A stretch of DNA of 64,000 bases from Toxorhynchites rutilus septentrionalis (Eukaryota > Arthropoda > Insecta > Diptera > Culicidae), in NCBI RefSeq assembly GCF_029784135.1, contig NC_073744.1, forward strand, positions 103,227,303-103,291,302, given 5' to 3'. Below the pieces are notes generated by a model, which did not search any database, had not been told where the DNA came from, and worked only from the letters and a program-made list of their open reading frames with translations. Numbering within the stretch: position 1 is the stretch's first letter; each line of letters begins with the position of its first letter. The translations under genes were made by a program, and so were the position numbers. Shown piece after piece: positions 34,968 through 46,068 of this stretch.

Positions 34968-35845
34968 TTAATTTTTATATAATTTTATTATTCGATCTAT
35001 ATTCTTTTGTTTTTGTTTTGCGAAGTCTTGCATTGATAAATTCTCTATATTAACTCCTGTATATACATTTTTAGGAGTATCATTAATGAATGAATGAACT
35101 GTATTATTATATTTATGAACGGCTATTTGAACTAAATCATTAATTGGTAATTCATTAATTGTACTTGTATTTCTGATACATCTTATTATTTCTCTAATTG
35201 TAGAATGAACTCGTTCGACCTGACCATTCGTTTCTGTATGATTTACTGGAGTTTTGAATATTTGTATTCCTAGATTTCGTATTTGTTGTTCTATAATTTC
35301 AGATGTAAATGTTTTTTCATTATCTATTACAATAGTTGCTGGAACATCCCAGTCATATATTAAATCCATTAAAGGTTCTTGGACATCTAATATTGATCGT
35401 GATTTTATTGGTTTAACTTTAACAAATTTGGACAGTTTGTCTATTGATGTTAAAAATATATTATTTTGATTAAAAACAAAAATATCTATGTGTACTATCT
35501 CGGCTGGATAGGAAGGAATTGGTGTTTTCACTGGTAAATTTCTTTGAGGTTTCCTATCGTATTTTTCTATCTTACATATTTCACATGTATTGACAAATTG
35601 TTTTGTTTTTTTGTTCATTTTAGGGAAATAACATATTTTAATTAATTGTGCAACATTTTCTTTAGCATTTCGATGAGCGAATTCATGTATATTTTTGATT
35701 TTTACAATTTGTTCATTTTCATCAGTAATATTTTCTACCTGTTTTTGTGAAAATCTAATTTTCATTCTTTGTGGATTATATGTATCTTTATAAATTTCTT
35801 GAATTAAACCCATTATTGGTTCTGTAGTCATTATTCCATTTAATA
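34968..35845 (-). pseudogene. pol: Errantivirus integrase (pol 3' part)
   Basis: A clean frame for most of integrase: a zinc-binding region (HEFAH...CEICK) near 35690-35570, catalytic Asp in EIVHIDIF (about 35490), the second Asp in TIVIDNEKTF (about 35320) and Glu in NGQVERVHS (about 35205), so the D-D-E triad is present. It ends in TAA at 34968, about 50 bases before the env acceptor. The N-terminal part is separated from the rest of pol by the DD37E transposon at 35846. Confidence 0.9.
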
Positions 35846-37124
35846 AAGGGTGTGTCACATAAAATTGCATCACGGAAAAAACGCTGTAGAAATTTAAATT
35901 TTAGGAATTATATCTTCAGCTTTTGATTTAAAATCAGATAAGAGTGTATAGATCACGTTGGCCATGCTTCACTGTCAATTTTTCGTAAATTTGGAAAAAT
36001 GTCGTCGAACGAAAAAGAGCGTCGTGAATTAATCCTGTGCACTCATTTCGAGAATCCGGAGTAGTCACATCGAGCCATCGGTAAGATGCTGGGAATCGTC
36101 CAATCCACGGTCAGCAGAGTACTAAAACTTAACTTCGAGAACCTAACCATCGACCGGAAGGTGAAGAACGGCAAAAATGGATGCTCCGTCAGTGAAAAAG
36201 ATCACAAGAGCGTAGTTAAGCAATTTAGACGTGATCCGAGAAGTTCGGTCCGAGATGTCGCCAATAAGCTGAATTTGTCAAGTTCATTCGTCCAGCGGAC
36301 CAAGCAGCGGGAGGGCCTGCGTACATACAACCGCGACGAAAGGCAAAACATGGTGGGCAAGACGCGAGCCCGGAAGCTGTACACCGAAATGCTGACGAAG
36401 CCGCATTGCCTGGTAATGGACGACGAAACCTACGTAAAAGCGGACTTTCGTCAGCTGCCGGGCCTGTTGTTCTTCTCCGCAGAGGACAAATTCAGCGTTC
36501 CGGAGGAGATTCGCGAGCAGAAACTATCCAAGTTTGCCAAAAAGTACATGGTGTGGCAAGCGATCTGCTCTTGCGGAAAGCGGAGCGCCCCCTTCGTGAT
36601 GACCGGCACGGTAAACGGGCAGGTTTACCTTAAGGAGTGCCTACAGAAGCGCTTACTACCACTATTGAAGCAGCATGAGGGCCCGACCATCTTCTGGCCG
36701 GATCTCGCTTCGTGCCACTATTCAAAGGACGTGTTGGAGTGGTACGAAGCCAACGGGGTCACCTTCGTGCCAAAAGAAATGAACCCGCCCAACGCGCCGG
36801 AGCTTCGCCCAATAGAGAAATATTGGGCGATTATGAAGCAGGCCTTCCGGAAGAACCCAAAAGTTGTCAAATCGGAGGCGGACTTCAAGAGAAAATGGAT
36901 TTCTGTTAAAAAAAACTACAACCTGACGTTGTACAGAACCTTATGGACGGGGTAAAGAGGAAGGTACGAGCATACGGGTTTGGGCTCGAAGTATGAAAAA
37001 TGGAAAATGCCAAAAGTTGTTTAATAGTTTTTATTTTACTGTCTAAAATTTTCAAAAGGATCGGTCTACTGGGCGAATTTCTACAGCGTTTTTTCCGTGA
37101 TGCAATTTGATGTGACACACCCTT
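35846..37124 (+). mobile_element. DD37E mariner/Tc1 (ITmD37E-type) transposon inserted in pol
   Basis: 1279 bp, flanked by TA (35844-35845 and 37125-37126). The terminal inverted repeats start AAGGGTGTGTCACAT and match for about 45 bases with one or two differences, ending near GCTGTAGAAATT. It carries one transposase ORF in the plus direction, opposite to the host provirus. DD37E elements of this type were first described in mosquitoes. Confidence 0.95.
35999..36955 (+). pseudogene. DD37E transposase with one nonsense codon and a late frameshift
   Basis: The natural start is the ATG at 35999, which reads 21 codons to a TAG at 36062-36064 and then continues in the same frame to 36955. The N-terminal part has two helix-turn-helix regions. 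Catalytic residues: Asp in VMDDETY (about 36415), Asp in FWPDLASCHYS (about 36705), Glu in LRPIEKYW (about 36815), with 37 residues between the last two, hence DD37E. Near 36907-36935, in an A8 run region, the frame shifts, so the expected C-terminus (VQNLMDGVKRK...) is in another frame. The enzyme cuts and pastes TA-flanked elements; this copy is not functional as written. Confidence 0.93.
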
Positions 37125-37126
37125 TA

Positions 37127-37538
37127 TACTTGGTAAAAGAAATTCTTTTAATTTTATTTCTAAATATTGCCTTGAAAAGTGTGGTTCAGTAAAAGTATGT
37201 CTTTTATGGTTTCCAAAATATGTTGTGAAATTATAGTTTGATTGGGATCCAATTTTGAATACAAGTTGATTTTTAAATACATTAATTGGAGATTCTGTAG
37301 ATGGAATATAGCAATTATCATCGTTATCGGATGAGTGTAGTGTTGGAGTGAGTGAGTTTATTTGTGTAGAATGAATTAATACATTGTTTTCTGTAATTTT
37401 GTTATCAATTTTGACCCTTGATAAAGCATCAGCAACCACATTTGCTTTACCTTTTTTATAGAAAATTTCATGGTCGTGCTCTTCAATATAAGCTTTCCAT
37501 CTTTTTAATTTGGCATTAACTGAATAGAGAAATAGCAA
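37127..37538 (-). pseudogene. pol: Errantivirus RNase H end and pol linker
   Basis: The minus-strand frame begins at about 37538 with KLKRWKAYIEEHDHEI and KANVVADALSR, the end of gypsy-type RNase H, and runs until the DD37E insertion. It is in a different frame from the RT segment: a small indel lies in the overlap, around 37516-37540. Confidence 0.88.
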
Positions 37539-39119
37539 AAGTTAAAGGCATGTGATCTGTGTAGATAAGAATTTTTGCGCCATATACAAAATTTCGAAGT
37601 GAGTTCAAAGCCCATACTATAGCTAACATCTCTTTTTCATTGGTTGCATAATTTTCTTCGGTTTTAGATAGTGTTCGTGAAATGAATGAAATGGGTCTAT
37701 CTCCATTATCTGTTTTTTGGGATAAAACTGCTCCAATTGCTTTATTTGAAGCATCAGTTGTTAATATAAATGGTTCTTTGAAATTTGGGAAAATTAATAC
37801 ATCATTTGAAGATAAGATATTTTTCAATGTTTCAAAAGCTTTAACTGCTTCTTCATTAAATGAAATAGGAAAATTTCTAGATTCATGTTTCGAAATTTTT
37901 CGATGACCATCTTCGCCTCTTAGAAGAATTGTTAATGGTTTTGCCAATTTTGCATAATCTTTAACAAAACGTCTATAATAGCCAGATAATCCTAAAAACA
38001 TTCTTAACTCTTTCAAATTTGTTGGTTGGGGATATTTTTTTATTGCTTCAACTTTTTTGGGATTTGGCATTAAACCATTTTCTGAAACGATAAATCCTAA
38101 AAATTCTACTTTAGTTTTAAGAAATTCTGATTTATCAGGTTGTATGCTAAAATTTGCTTTTTTCAATGTTTCAAATATGGTTTCTAAATTTTTTAAATGT
38201 TCCTCAAAAGTTTTGCTGAAAATAATTATGTCATCAATATAGACATGACATATTTTACCAATATGTTCCCTAAGAACATCATCCATAACTCTTTGAAAAA
38301 TGCTAGGTGCATTTTTTAAGCCAAATGGCATACGAACGAACTCGTATTTACCATTATTAATTGAAAAAGCGGTTTTTTCTATATCTTTTTCACTCATGGG
38401 AATTTGATGAAAACCTGAAGCAAGGTCTAAAGTGGTGAAGTATTTATTTCTTCCTAAATTTGCAAGAACTGTTGATGTATCAGGTATAGGATACCGATCA
38501 CTAATTGTTTTTGAATTAATGTTTCTATAATCAACTACTAAACGGTATTTTTTTGTATTAGAAGCATCGGATTTTTTTGGAACAATCCATATTGGTGAAT
38601 TATAGGGAGATTTTGAAGGCCTTATAATTCCATCACTTAATAATTTTTCAATTTGTTTTTCCACTTCACCTCTAAGTGCTTGTGGATATGGATATGATTT
38701 TGAATAAATAGGATTGTCATCATTCATTCTTATTTCTGCTTTTATTCCTGTAGTGAAAGACAACTTACCATCCGGTTGTTGAAAAAGATCCTGAAATTTA
38801 AGTATTAGATTATTAATTTGACGTTTTTCCATCTCCGACAAGTGTTCATTTTTAATAAGCTGATTTACTTCCTGAATCCTGTGCTGTAACAATTCTACCA
38901 TTTTATCGGAATAAGGTTGAAATAATCGAGCTTGAGAATATTTTTCAATTTTAATATTTCCTCCAACAGATGACACTTCAAATGGTTTCTCTAAATTGTG
39001 TGAAATTGTGGTATACTTAGGATGAATATAATTTTTATTCGATCCTGTATCGATTAAAATTTTCAAAGGATTAACACATTTGCCATAATATAAAAAATAT
39101 GGCAATGTAGATTTTACAC
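37516..39119 (-). pseudogene. pol: Errantivirus protease, reverse transcriptase and RNase H
   Basis: An open frame from the slippery site (39120-39126) to 37516. The protease motif ILIDTGSNKNYI comes at about 39050. RT blocks follow: LVVDYRNIN (about 38525), FTTLDLASGFHQIP (about 38430), MPFGLKNAPSIFQ (about 38320) and the catalytic VYIDDII (about 38240). RNase H has TTDASN (about 37760) and EKEMLAIVWAL (about 37640), and IYTDHMPLTF precedes the frame loss near 37530. All catalytic residues are visible up to that point. The frame is -1 relative to gag. Confidence 0.92.
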
Positions 39120-40370
39120 TAAAAAATTAAGTTCGGCATTTTCAGTAGCACATTCTGGGGCTTCGTAATTTATATTGTCTAAATATCTATCGAAACTTGT
39201 ACCATTAAATTCTTCATTGGCCAAATATGGCACTTGTTCAAAATATTGTTCAGTATCAATGTCGGGTTGGTCATTTGTTTGTATATTGAAATTTTTATTA
39301 GGTCTATTCACATAATTTATGTGTTTAGATCTAAGAGATTGATCTACTTCCATTGGTACAGGTTTATCGAAATTATTAACTTGTTTTGGTATAAATGGAT
39401 TTCTTGGGATTGGAGGTGGCATTATTGGATGTCTGGGTGTATTCCAATTAGGTTTAGGTATAAAATTTTGGCGAGGTATAAAATGTGGCTGATTGTTGCC
39501 TGGTACATAGTTCGGTTGAACATATCGTGGTTGATGAGTAAAATTTGGTCGAGGTGCAAAATTAGGATTAAAATAAGGTCGTGGTGTGAAATTAGAATGT
39601 GGCATAAATTTTTGCTGATTTGATGGTTTAGCAGGCAAAGGAATTGAATTCTTTGGTCCAGTTGATTCATAGTGTCTTGGTTTAATTAAAGATTTTCTAA
39701 ATTCGATATTCTGAAAAGTTATACAATATGCATACGCTGAGGCTAAAGAATCAGGATTATGATTCTTTAGGAATTTACCAACTTCTCCGTCAAGTCCCTT
39801 TATAAAGGAATCTATCGCTTTCTTATTAAACATATTGATCATTGCGTTTGATGCCTCTGGATGTTTATATTGCGAATCGTTTTTTATTTGTCCAGCAATG
39901 AGTGACAATAAATTATTAATTTCGTCGTAGAAAATTTCCAAACTTCTTCCTTTTTGAGTTGTATGAGATAGAATATCATCTAGCGTTGTTAGATCTCTTT
40001 TTTCTCCGTAGTATGTGATAAGTGTTCTTTTGATCGCATTCCAATTTAAATTGACGTTAGAGTTAACCAAAGCATTATTGGCTTCTCCCCTAATTTTTCG
40101 CCTGATTGTGGTGCATATTGCGTTAAATTTATTTTTTTGAGTTACAGTACTTGATAAATTCGGCTGATACGCCTTAACTAGCGCGTCAACGTCTCTTATC
40201 CAATTTGTGAGTTCGTCATTGTTTCCCGAAAAAATCGGAATTTCTTTAATTAAGTCCGGAATTTTTTCAATTACAGATGGATCTGCTGGAGATCCATCAC
40301 TATTTTGATATATTAAAATAGGATCTCTATAATCGATAATTTCCAAGTCCGTGGTCTGTCTGTTTTCCAA
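39114..40370 (-). CDS. gag: Errantivirus gag
   Basis: An intact frame of 418 codons. It has an N-terminal capsid-like region (about residues 50-230, with TNWIRDVDALV and SLEIFYDEINNLL) and a long Pro/Asn/Phe-rich basic region (about 245-345, repeats such as NFTPRPYFNPNFAPRPNF) that replaces the CCHC zinc knuckle, as is usual in errantiviruses, and an acidic C-terminus. The ATG at 40370 follows a long AT-rich leader. No lesion seen. Confidence 0.9.
   Translation of the reverse strand: MENRQTTDLEIIDYRDPILIYQNSDGSPADPSVIEKIPDLIKEIPIFSGNNDELTNWIRDVDALVKAYQPNLSSTVTQKNKFNAICTTIRRKIRGEANNALVNSNVNLNWNAIKRTLITYYGEKRDLTTLDDILSHTTQKGRSLEIFYDEINNLLSLIAGQIKNDSQYKHPEASNAMINMFNKKAIDSFIKGLDGEVGKFLKNHNPDSLASAYAYCITFQNIEFRKSLIKPRHYESTGPKNSIPLPAKPSNQQKFMPHSNFTPRPYFNPNFAPRPNFTHQPRYVQPNYVPGNNQPHFIPRQNFIPKPNWNTPRHPIMPPPIPRNPFIPKQVNNFDKPVPMEVDQSLRSKHINYVNRPNKNFNIQTNDQPDIDTEQYFEQVPYLANEEFNGTSFDRYLDNINYEAPECATENAELNFLV
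39120..39126 (-). promoter_or_regulatory. -1 ribosomal slippery heptamer between gag and pol
   Basis: On the minus strand TTTTTTA lies two codons before the gag stop, in the correct phase (T TTT TTA) for simultaneous slippage. A -1 shift there leads straight into the protease frame without a stop. Confidence 0.8.
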
Positions 40371-40862
40371 AGTTTCAATCCTTTCTAATATTTCTCGAAT
40401 TTGTTCCGATATTTAAATTTCGAAAATTAGATATTAGGTCCTCAATTTTTAAATAATTTAATTTCCAAAGAATAAATTAAATCGATACAAAATATATATA
40501 TTTCAAAAAATAGTTCACCTTTTTTATCACTTTATAATAAATGTTTATTTCTTTTTTTTAACTCATTTATTTTTTTCTTCACTTTATTTATACACTTTTA
40601 TATAAAAAAATAATAATAAATATTAACTTACAATATTATCCTTATATACATGGAGATCCGTCGTGGTGTTACACTTTCCCGACACGGATGTATTCTTCAC
40701 GTTCCTCCACGAGCGAGTTATTGGCTGTCGTGGTTACTGGTGTACAAATCGTGCGGCTGCTACTGCGGTCAAGTGTCCCTTTTTCGTGTTCAAATAACTT
40801 AGCACTCGCGAACTTTTTCGTGGCGATTTCACTTTGCTATTTTCAACACTACTTACACACGG
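40371..40862. other. Errantivirus leader between primer binding site and gag
   Basis: AT-rich near gag, GC-richer near the LTR (40650-40860). Non-coding; would contain packaging signals and the env donor site, which I did not locate. Confidence 0.5.
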
Positions 40863-40882
40863 CGGTCCCTATTCGGGCGCCA
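40863..40882 (-). promoter_or_regulatory. Primer binding site, tRNA-Lys type
   Basis: On the minus strand TGGCGCCCGAATAGGGACC begins at the last LTR base. It is the lysine-tRNA type of site with one difference near the middle. The one-base overlap with the LTR is usual in errantiviruses. Confidence 0.85.
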
Positions 40883-40925
40883 GTTAATTAAATTACTTCA
40901 CATTTATTTAAAAAAAAGTATTTTT

Positions 40926-43861
40926 GACGTAGGACTACGTCTTTCATTTCTATACCGGGGTGTAAAATCAAAGTTTCGAAAACGAAAGCGTTACGCCGGA
41001 GACCGAGATTTTGAGCGTTAATAGCTCCTAAACAACTGAACGAAATGGTATGATAAACACTTCATTCGAAAGATAAAATGTCTACGCGTTATATACTTGT
41101 TACTTTTTGATCCAAAAACTTGTTTCAATAGTCTTAAAATTGCTTTCAAAACAGGCTATTGAAATCACCAATCGGTATATAAGCGAGCGGCGCTCGGAAA
41201 TCCACTCAGTTCTAATTGAACAGCGATTGGAGCATGTTGTCGCTGTTGCGGTGAAGCTCTTTATTTATCATGAAAGCGCGGATGAACGGTGTCACCAAGA
41301 GCCTGTTTGTGCACCCTAGGCCAGAAGGGAATCTATCAGGAGGAGAGTGATGCCACAAACGGTTCCCTGGGAAGACATCGCTACACACACATACACGCGC
41401 GGCTATTAACAGGTGGTTATCGAGTTGGCATTAACCACTGGTGGGCTTCCAGTATCGAGGAAAATGTGGAAATATCTAATCGTTACTGAAAATAATTTGC
41501 CAGTTCCTTTGGGAATTTTCAAAATATATTCATGTGAAAGAGTTTAATTGAATGTTTTCTATCCATGTAACACTGTGACCAAATATGTTTCAATCAAGTG
41601 CTATTAACAGGTGGTTATCGAGTTGGCATTAACCACTGGTGGGCTTCCAGTATCGAGGAAAATATGGAAATATCTAATCGTTACTGAAAATAATCTGCCA
41701 GTTCCTTTGGGAATTTTCAAAATATATTCATGTGAAAGAGTTTAATTGAATGTTTTCTATCCATGTAACACTGTGACCAAATACATTTGGTTTTGTGGTT
41801 TTTCAATCAATCGCAATTAACAGGATAGCTTCAGAAGATTATTCTTCCCCATCAGTAGGATATTTCCGTATCCAATATTGTATGCGCCCGCAATCGATTA
41901 TTGCTCAGTCGCCGAAAGTTCCAAGCTCAGAGAGTTCATTCCCCTCTAGTTTGCCTTCCAAATTGCCATCGTAAACCACACCTTCTCTCGATTCAATCAC
42001 ACACAAAAAGCATACTTAAGCGATATTCTGGTGGTGAGACACATTCATTTTTCGTGAGGACATCGACAAGACAACATCGTTGCATAACGTGCTGGAGGAG
42101 GTGGACGGCGAAGGATCGACACATACACGCGCAGAACTCTTTCCGTTAGGATGCCATTCAGCATCGAGAAAGTTCCGGAAAGATCTAATCATTGCTGGAA
42201 AATAATCTGGCAGTTCCTTTGGGAATTTTCAAAATATATTCATGTGAAAGAGTTTAATTGAAGTTTTCTATCCATGTTACACTGTGACCAAATATGTTTC
42301 AATCAAGTGCTATTAACAGGTGGTTATCGAGTTGGCATTAACCACTGGTGGGCTTCCAGTATCGAGGAAAATGTGGAAATATCTAATCGTTACTGAATAT
42401 AATCTGCCAGTTCCTTTGGGAATTTTCAAAATATATTCATGTGAAAGAGTTTAATTGAATGTTTTCTATCCATGTTACACTGTGACCAAATATGTTTCAA
42501 TCAAGTGCTATTAACAGGTGGTTATCGAGTTAGCATTAACCACTGGTGGGCTTCCAGTATCGAGGAAAATGTGGAAATAACTAATCGTTACTGAAAATAA
42601 TCTGCCAGTTCCTTTGGGAATTTTCAAAATATATTCATGTGAAAGAGTTTAATTGAATGTTTTCTATCCATGTAACACTGTGACCAAATACATTTGGTTT
42701 TGTGGTTTTTCAATCAATCGCAATTAACAGGATAGCTTCAGAAGATTATTCTTCCCCATCAGTAGGATATTTCCGTATCCAATATTGTATGCGCCCGCAA
42801 GCGATTATTGCTCAGTCGCCGAAAGTTCCGAGCTCAGAGAGTTCATTCCCCTCTAGTTTGCCTTCCAAATTGCCATCGTAAACCACACCTTCTCTCGATT
42901 CAATCACACACAAAAAGCATACTTAAGCGATATTCTGGTGGTGAGACACATTCATTTTTCGTGAGGACATCGACAAGACAACATCGTTGCCTAACGTGCT
43001 GGAGGAGGTGGACGGCAAAGGATCGACACATACACGCGAAGAACTCTTTCCGTTAGGATGCCATTCAGCATCGGGAAAGTTCCGGAAAGATCTAATCATT
43101 GCTGGAAAATAATCTGCCAGTTCCTCTGGGAATTTTCAAAATATATTCATGTGAAAGAGTTTAGTTGAATGTTTTCTATCCATGTTACACTGTGACCAAA
43201 TATGTTTCAATCAAGTGCTATTAACAGGTGGTTATCGAGTTGGCATTAACCACTGGTGGGCTTCCAGTATCGAGGAAAATGTGGAAATAACTAATCGTTA
43301 CTGAAAATAATCTGCCAGTTCCTCTGGGAATTTTCAAAATATATTCATGTGAAAGAGTTTAATTGAATGTTTTCTATCCATGTAACACTGTGACCAAATA
43401 TGTTTCAATCAAGTGCTATTAACAGATGGTTATCGAGTTAGCATTAACCACTGGTGGGCTTCCAGTATCGAGGAAAATGTGGAAATATCTAATCGTTACT
43501 GAAAATAATCTGCCAGTTCCTCTGGGAATTTAAAATTACATTCATGTGAAAGAGTTTATTTTAATGTTTTCTATCAAAGAAACACTGTGACCAAATACAT
43601 TTGGTTTTGTGATTTTTCAATCAATCGCAATTAACAGGATAGCTTCTGAAGATTATTCTTTCCCATCAGTAGGATATTTCCGTATCCAATATTGGATGCA
43701 TAAAACCTTGTGGCTCCAACGTAACGCTCTCGTTTTCGAAGTTCTCCAAATATTCATTCATTCAGAATGAATTCAGATTCAACTTCAAACAAATGATCTC
43801 TAAATCAACGATAGTCCTACGTCACTCTTGCGGTTATACCATAGATATAACCCACTTCCTG
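40926..43861 (+). mobile_element. Helentron/HINE-like element A3 inside the errantivirus LTR
   Basis: 2936 bp from GACGTAGGACTACGTC to the hairpin and CACTTCCTG tail. The sister LTR shows the empty site: GTATTTTTTATTATT at about 33026-33040, where the filled site has GTATTTTT on the left and TTTTTATTATT on the right. So the insertion went into a T run and left four extra Ts and no other duplication. Interior: promoter-like module (about 41176), 198-bp units, and two long units (41822 and 42728 onward). It is the cleanest evidence that subclass A is mobile. Confidence 0.85.
41402..43520 (+). repeat. 198-bp and long tandem units in A3
   Basis: CTATTAACAGGTGGTTATCG-type units at about 41403, 41600, 42309, 42508, 43217 and 43416, with two long units between. 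Confidence 0.88.
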
Positions 43862-44153
43862 TTTTTATTATTCACTTTTCCCTACTACACAGTTTGAACT
43901 TAGAATTATAACTAACTGATGAACCGCTGCTCCCTGGTTTTATATTGTCAATTTGGAATGCGCCAGTTGGTTTCCCCGAAACGCAAGTGGCGCGCGTTGT
44001 CGCTCGTCGGTAGTGTTTTGTGTTTAATTTCTCCGGTATTGGCAGGTGTTTCTGGGACTGGTGCTGCATGTTTTGGCTGGCATCGCTGGGTGCATCGGTG
44101 GATTTTCTAGAATTAGATGTTGCGGCTGGAACTGGTGCTAGCTCTTGTTAACT

Positions 44154-45574
44154 GAACGTTACGCCTAGTACTTTTATAACATCTTTCTTGACGAGTCCCG
44201 TCCAATTTGGAAGCGGAGGACCAATATCCTTTGCTGTCGTTTTTGCCATATTTAATTTAGCTCCTGCTGCTATCGCAAAACATTCAAAACACTCCAGTAT
44301 TCGAGGAATTTTTGTTGAAGCACGAACAATGATTGTTATATCGTCTGCGTATGCTATAAAACATTCTTCTGGGCCGCAACATATTTCCGTCAAAGCGTCC
44401 AGGAGTGGTTGAAGATATATAACAAATAGGAGCATGCTTAGTGGGTCACCTTGTCTGACAGATCTTTTAACTGGAAAACTTTCACTCGTGCAGCCATTTA
44501 TCACTACTTGTAATTTCGCTAGACCCGTTAAAATGATCAATAAGTTTACAAAAAGAGTACTGAATCCCATCCTACGAATAGTTTCCAACAGATATGAAAT
44601 GCTGACTCTATCAAAGGCACTGCTAAGATCACATGCGATAGCAATTCCTCCTGTACCCCTGCGAATAAAAAACATCTGAGGTGATCTGTTCAAGACGATA
44701 TTTCATCACTCTGCTGAATATTTTATAGTCTACGTTCACCAGTGTGATGGGTCTCAGTCCATCCAGTCTATTGTCTCCTCCTTTTGTACGTACCAGCACG
44801 ATTATTCCATCTTGCAGATCTTGTCTAATATTCCCATTTTTAATCTCGTTCATCACCAACACTAACTCTATTTTTATTTTGCTCCAGGCTTTTATGTAAA
44901 ACTCCCTAGTGATACCATCTTTCCCGGGTGATTAGTTAGCTGCAGAACGTTTGATAATGGTGAAAATCTCATTTTCCGACAGATCTTCCATAAGGCGTTC
45001 ATTTTCGCCGTGGTTTACGTCCAGTGTTCTTCTTGGATAGAATAATTCATCATTCTCGGTGTCTTCTTCTTCGTTTTTGGTAATGCTCGAAAATAACACG
45101 GTTGATCTCTGTTTTATCCGTAATTTGTCGTTGATTCACTTCTAATTTTACAATGTTGGTTTCTCGTCGTCTGTTCTCTTGATCCGCAATTTGAAAAATC
45201 GACACGTCTTCGCCTCCCAGTAATGAAATATTGGGTCTCCTTCTCGAATAACTAAATTGTTCTTGTTTTTGCAGCATTATCGCATTTATTCTATTTATTT
45301 CGATTGTGCGATCATGTTCCCGATGTTCCTCAAAAGTGCGATTCAGACAGGTATAATAAAAACCCATTGTGCTATTGAACGTTTGTATTGCAATCAATTT
45401 TTTCCAACGAAAAAATTATCTTATTTTCCCTTTCACATAGTCGACCCATGATTCATAATTTTTTTTTGGCGTATCCAGTAATTCCATTTAAATCTCAATT
45501 CATTCAAATTTTCGTCTGTAAGCAGTTGATTATTCAATTTCCAATGAGGACGCTCAACTGTGTGTGGTCGCAAA
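44154..45574 (-). pseudogene. L1-like ORF2 reverse transcriptase palm and upstream linker
   Basis: Minus-strand frames. 45397-45050 is the linker before RT. 44862-44629 contains LRPITLVNVDYKIFSRVM (RT block 2). 44693-44148 contains CDLSSAFDRVS (block 3, catalytic Asp), VRQGDPLSMLLF (block 4) and AYADDITI (block 5, catalytic Asp pair). There are at least two frame breaks. The last frame runs into GAAC at 44154-44157, the errantivirus target duplication. The enzyme would copy the element's RNA at the target site; here it is inactive. Confidence 0.88.
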
Positions 45575-45582
45575 GGGAGAAC

Positions 45583-46060
45583 CAAGACGGGTCTATGGTA
45601 CTAGGTGAGGCCGTTTCGTCACTAAGTTGGTTAGGGGAGCGGTATATGAAAACAGTACGGAGGAAAGCAGAAGGGGAATTATTTGCTTGTAGCGTGAAAG
45701 AGACAGACTGATCACGAGCGAGTTTCGCCACTAGCGTATTGTGTATTGTTTACAAACAAAACACAGTAGACTTCCAAGATGGCTGAAGAGTCGTTTTAGC
45801 CAAGGCGGCTAGAAGTATATCCTAAGGTGAGGCCGTTTCGTCACTAAGTTGGTAAGGGGAGCGGTATATAAAAACAATACGGAAGAAAGCAGAAGGGGAA
45901 TTATTTGCCTGTAGCGTGAAAGAGACAGACTGATCACTGATCAGCTTCGGCACTAGCGTATTGTGTTTTGTTTACAAACAAAACACAGTAGACTTCCAAG
46001 ATGGCTGAAGAGTAATTTAAGCAAGTTGGCCCACCTTAGGATATACTTCTAGGCGCCTTG
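45583..46060. mobile_element. CAAG-type MITE (tandem copy) with 8-bp TSD GGGAGAAC
   Basis: GGGAGAAC at 45575-45582 and 46061-46068 flanks a unit starting CAAG and ending CTTG. The inside is about one and a half copies: the true inverted terminus CAAGGCGGCTAGAAGTATAT appears internally at about 45799 and inverted at 46060. It contains a 12-bp-arm hairpin (TGTGTTTTGTTT, AC, inverse) and CCAAGATGGC. The 8-bp TSD suggests a hAT or P-type transposase in trans. Confidence 0.88.
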
Positions 46061-46068
46061 GGGAGAAC

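Larger units (their letters stand above)
33000..44153 (-). mobile_element. Errantivirus (env-bearing Ty3/gypsy endogenous retrovirus), TSD GAAC
   Basis: A minus-strand provirus with LTRs at 33000-33312 and 40882-44153, flanked by GAAC at 32996-32999 and 44154-44157. LTR ends are AGTTAA...TTAACT, as in errantiviruses. It has gag, pol (protease, RT, RNase H, integrase), a spliced env, a tRNA-Lys-type primer binding site, a purine tract and a gag-pol slippery site. Two later elements broke it: a DD37E transposon in pol (35846-37124) and A3 in the 5' LTR (40926-43861). pol also has a frameshift near 37530. It is an old, non-functional genomic copy; gag and env are nevertheless open. Confidence 0.95.
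40882..44153 (-). repeat. 5' LTR of the errantivirus, interrupted by A3
   Basis: LTR sequence at 40882-40925 and 43862-44153, together matching the 3' LTR, with A3 between. The insertion lies in a T run. Confidence 0.95.

Noticed and set aside
39234..39670. ORFs on the plus strand and in the other minus frame over gag
   Set aside because: Shadows caused by the Pro/Asn-rich repeats of gag.
1861..43056. A recurring 82-codon ORF (start LSRRKF) at 1861, 24034, 25089, 30563, 41901 and 42808
   Set aside because: It is part of the A-element long repeat unit, begins at TTG rather than ATG, and one copy is shortened by a deletion, with no sign of constraint.
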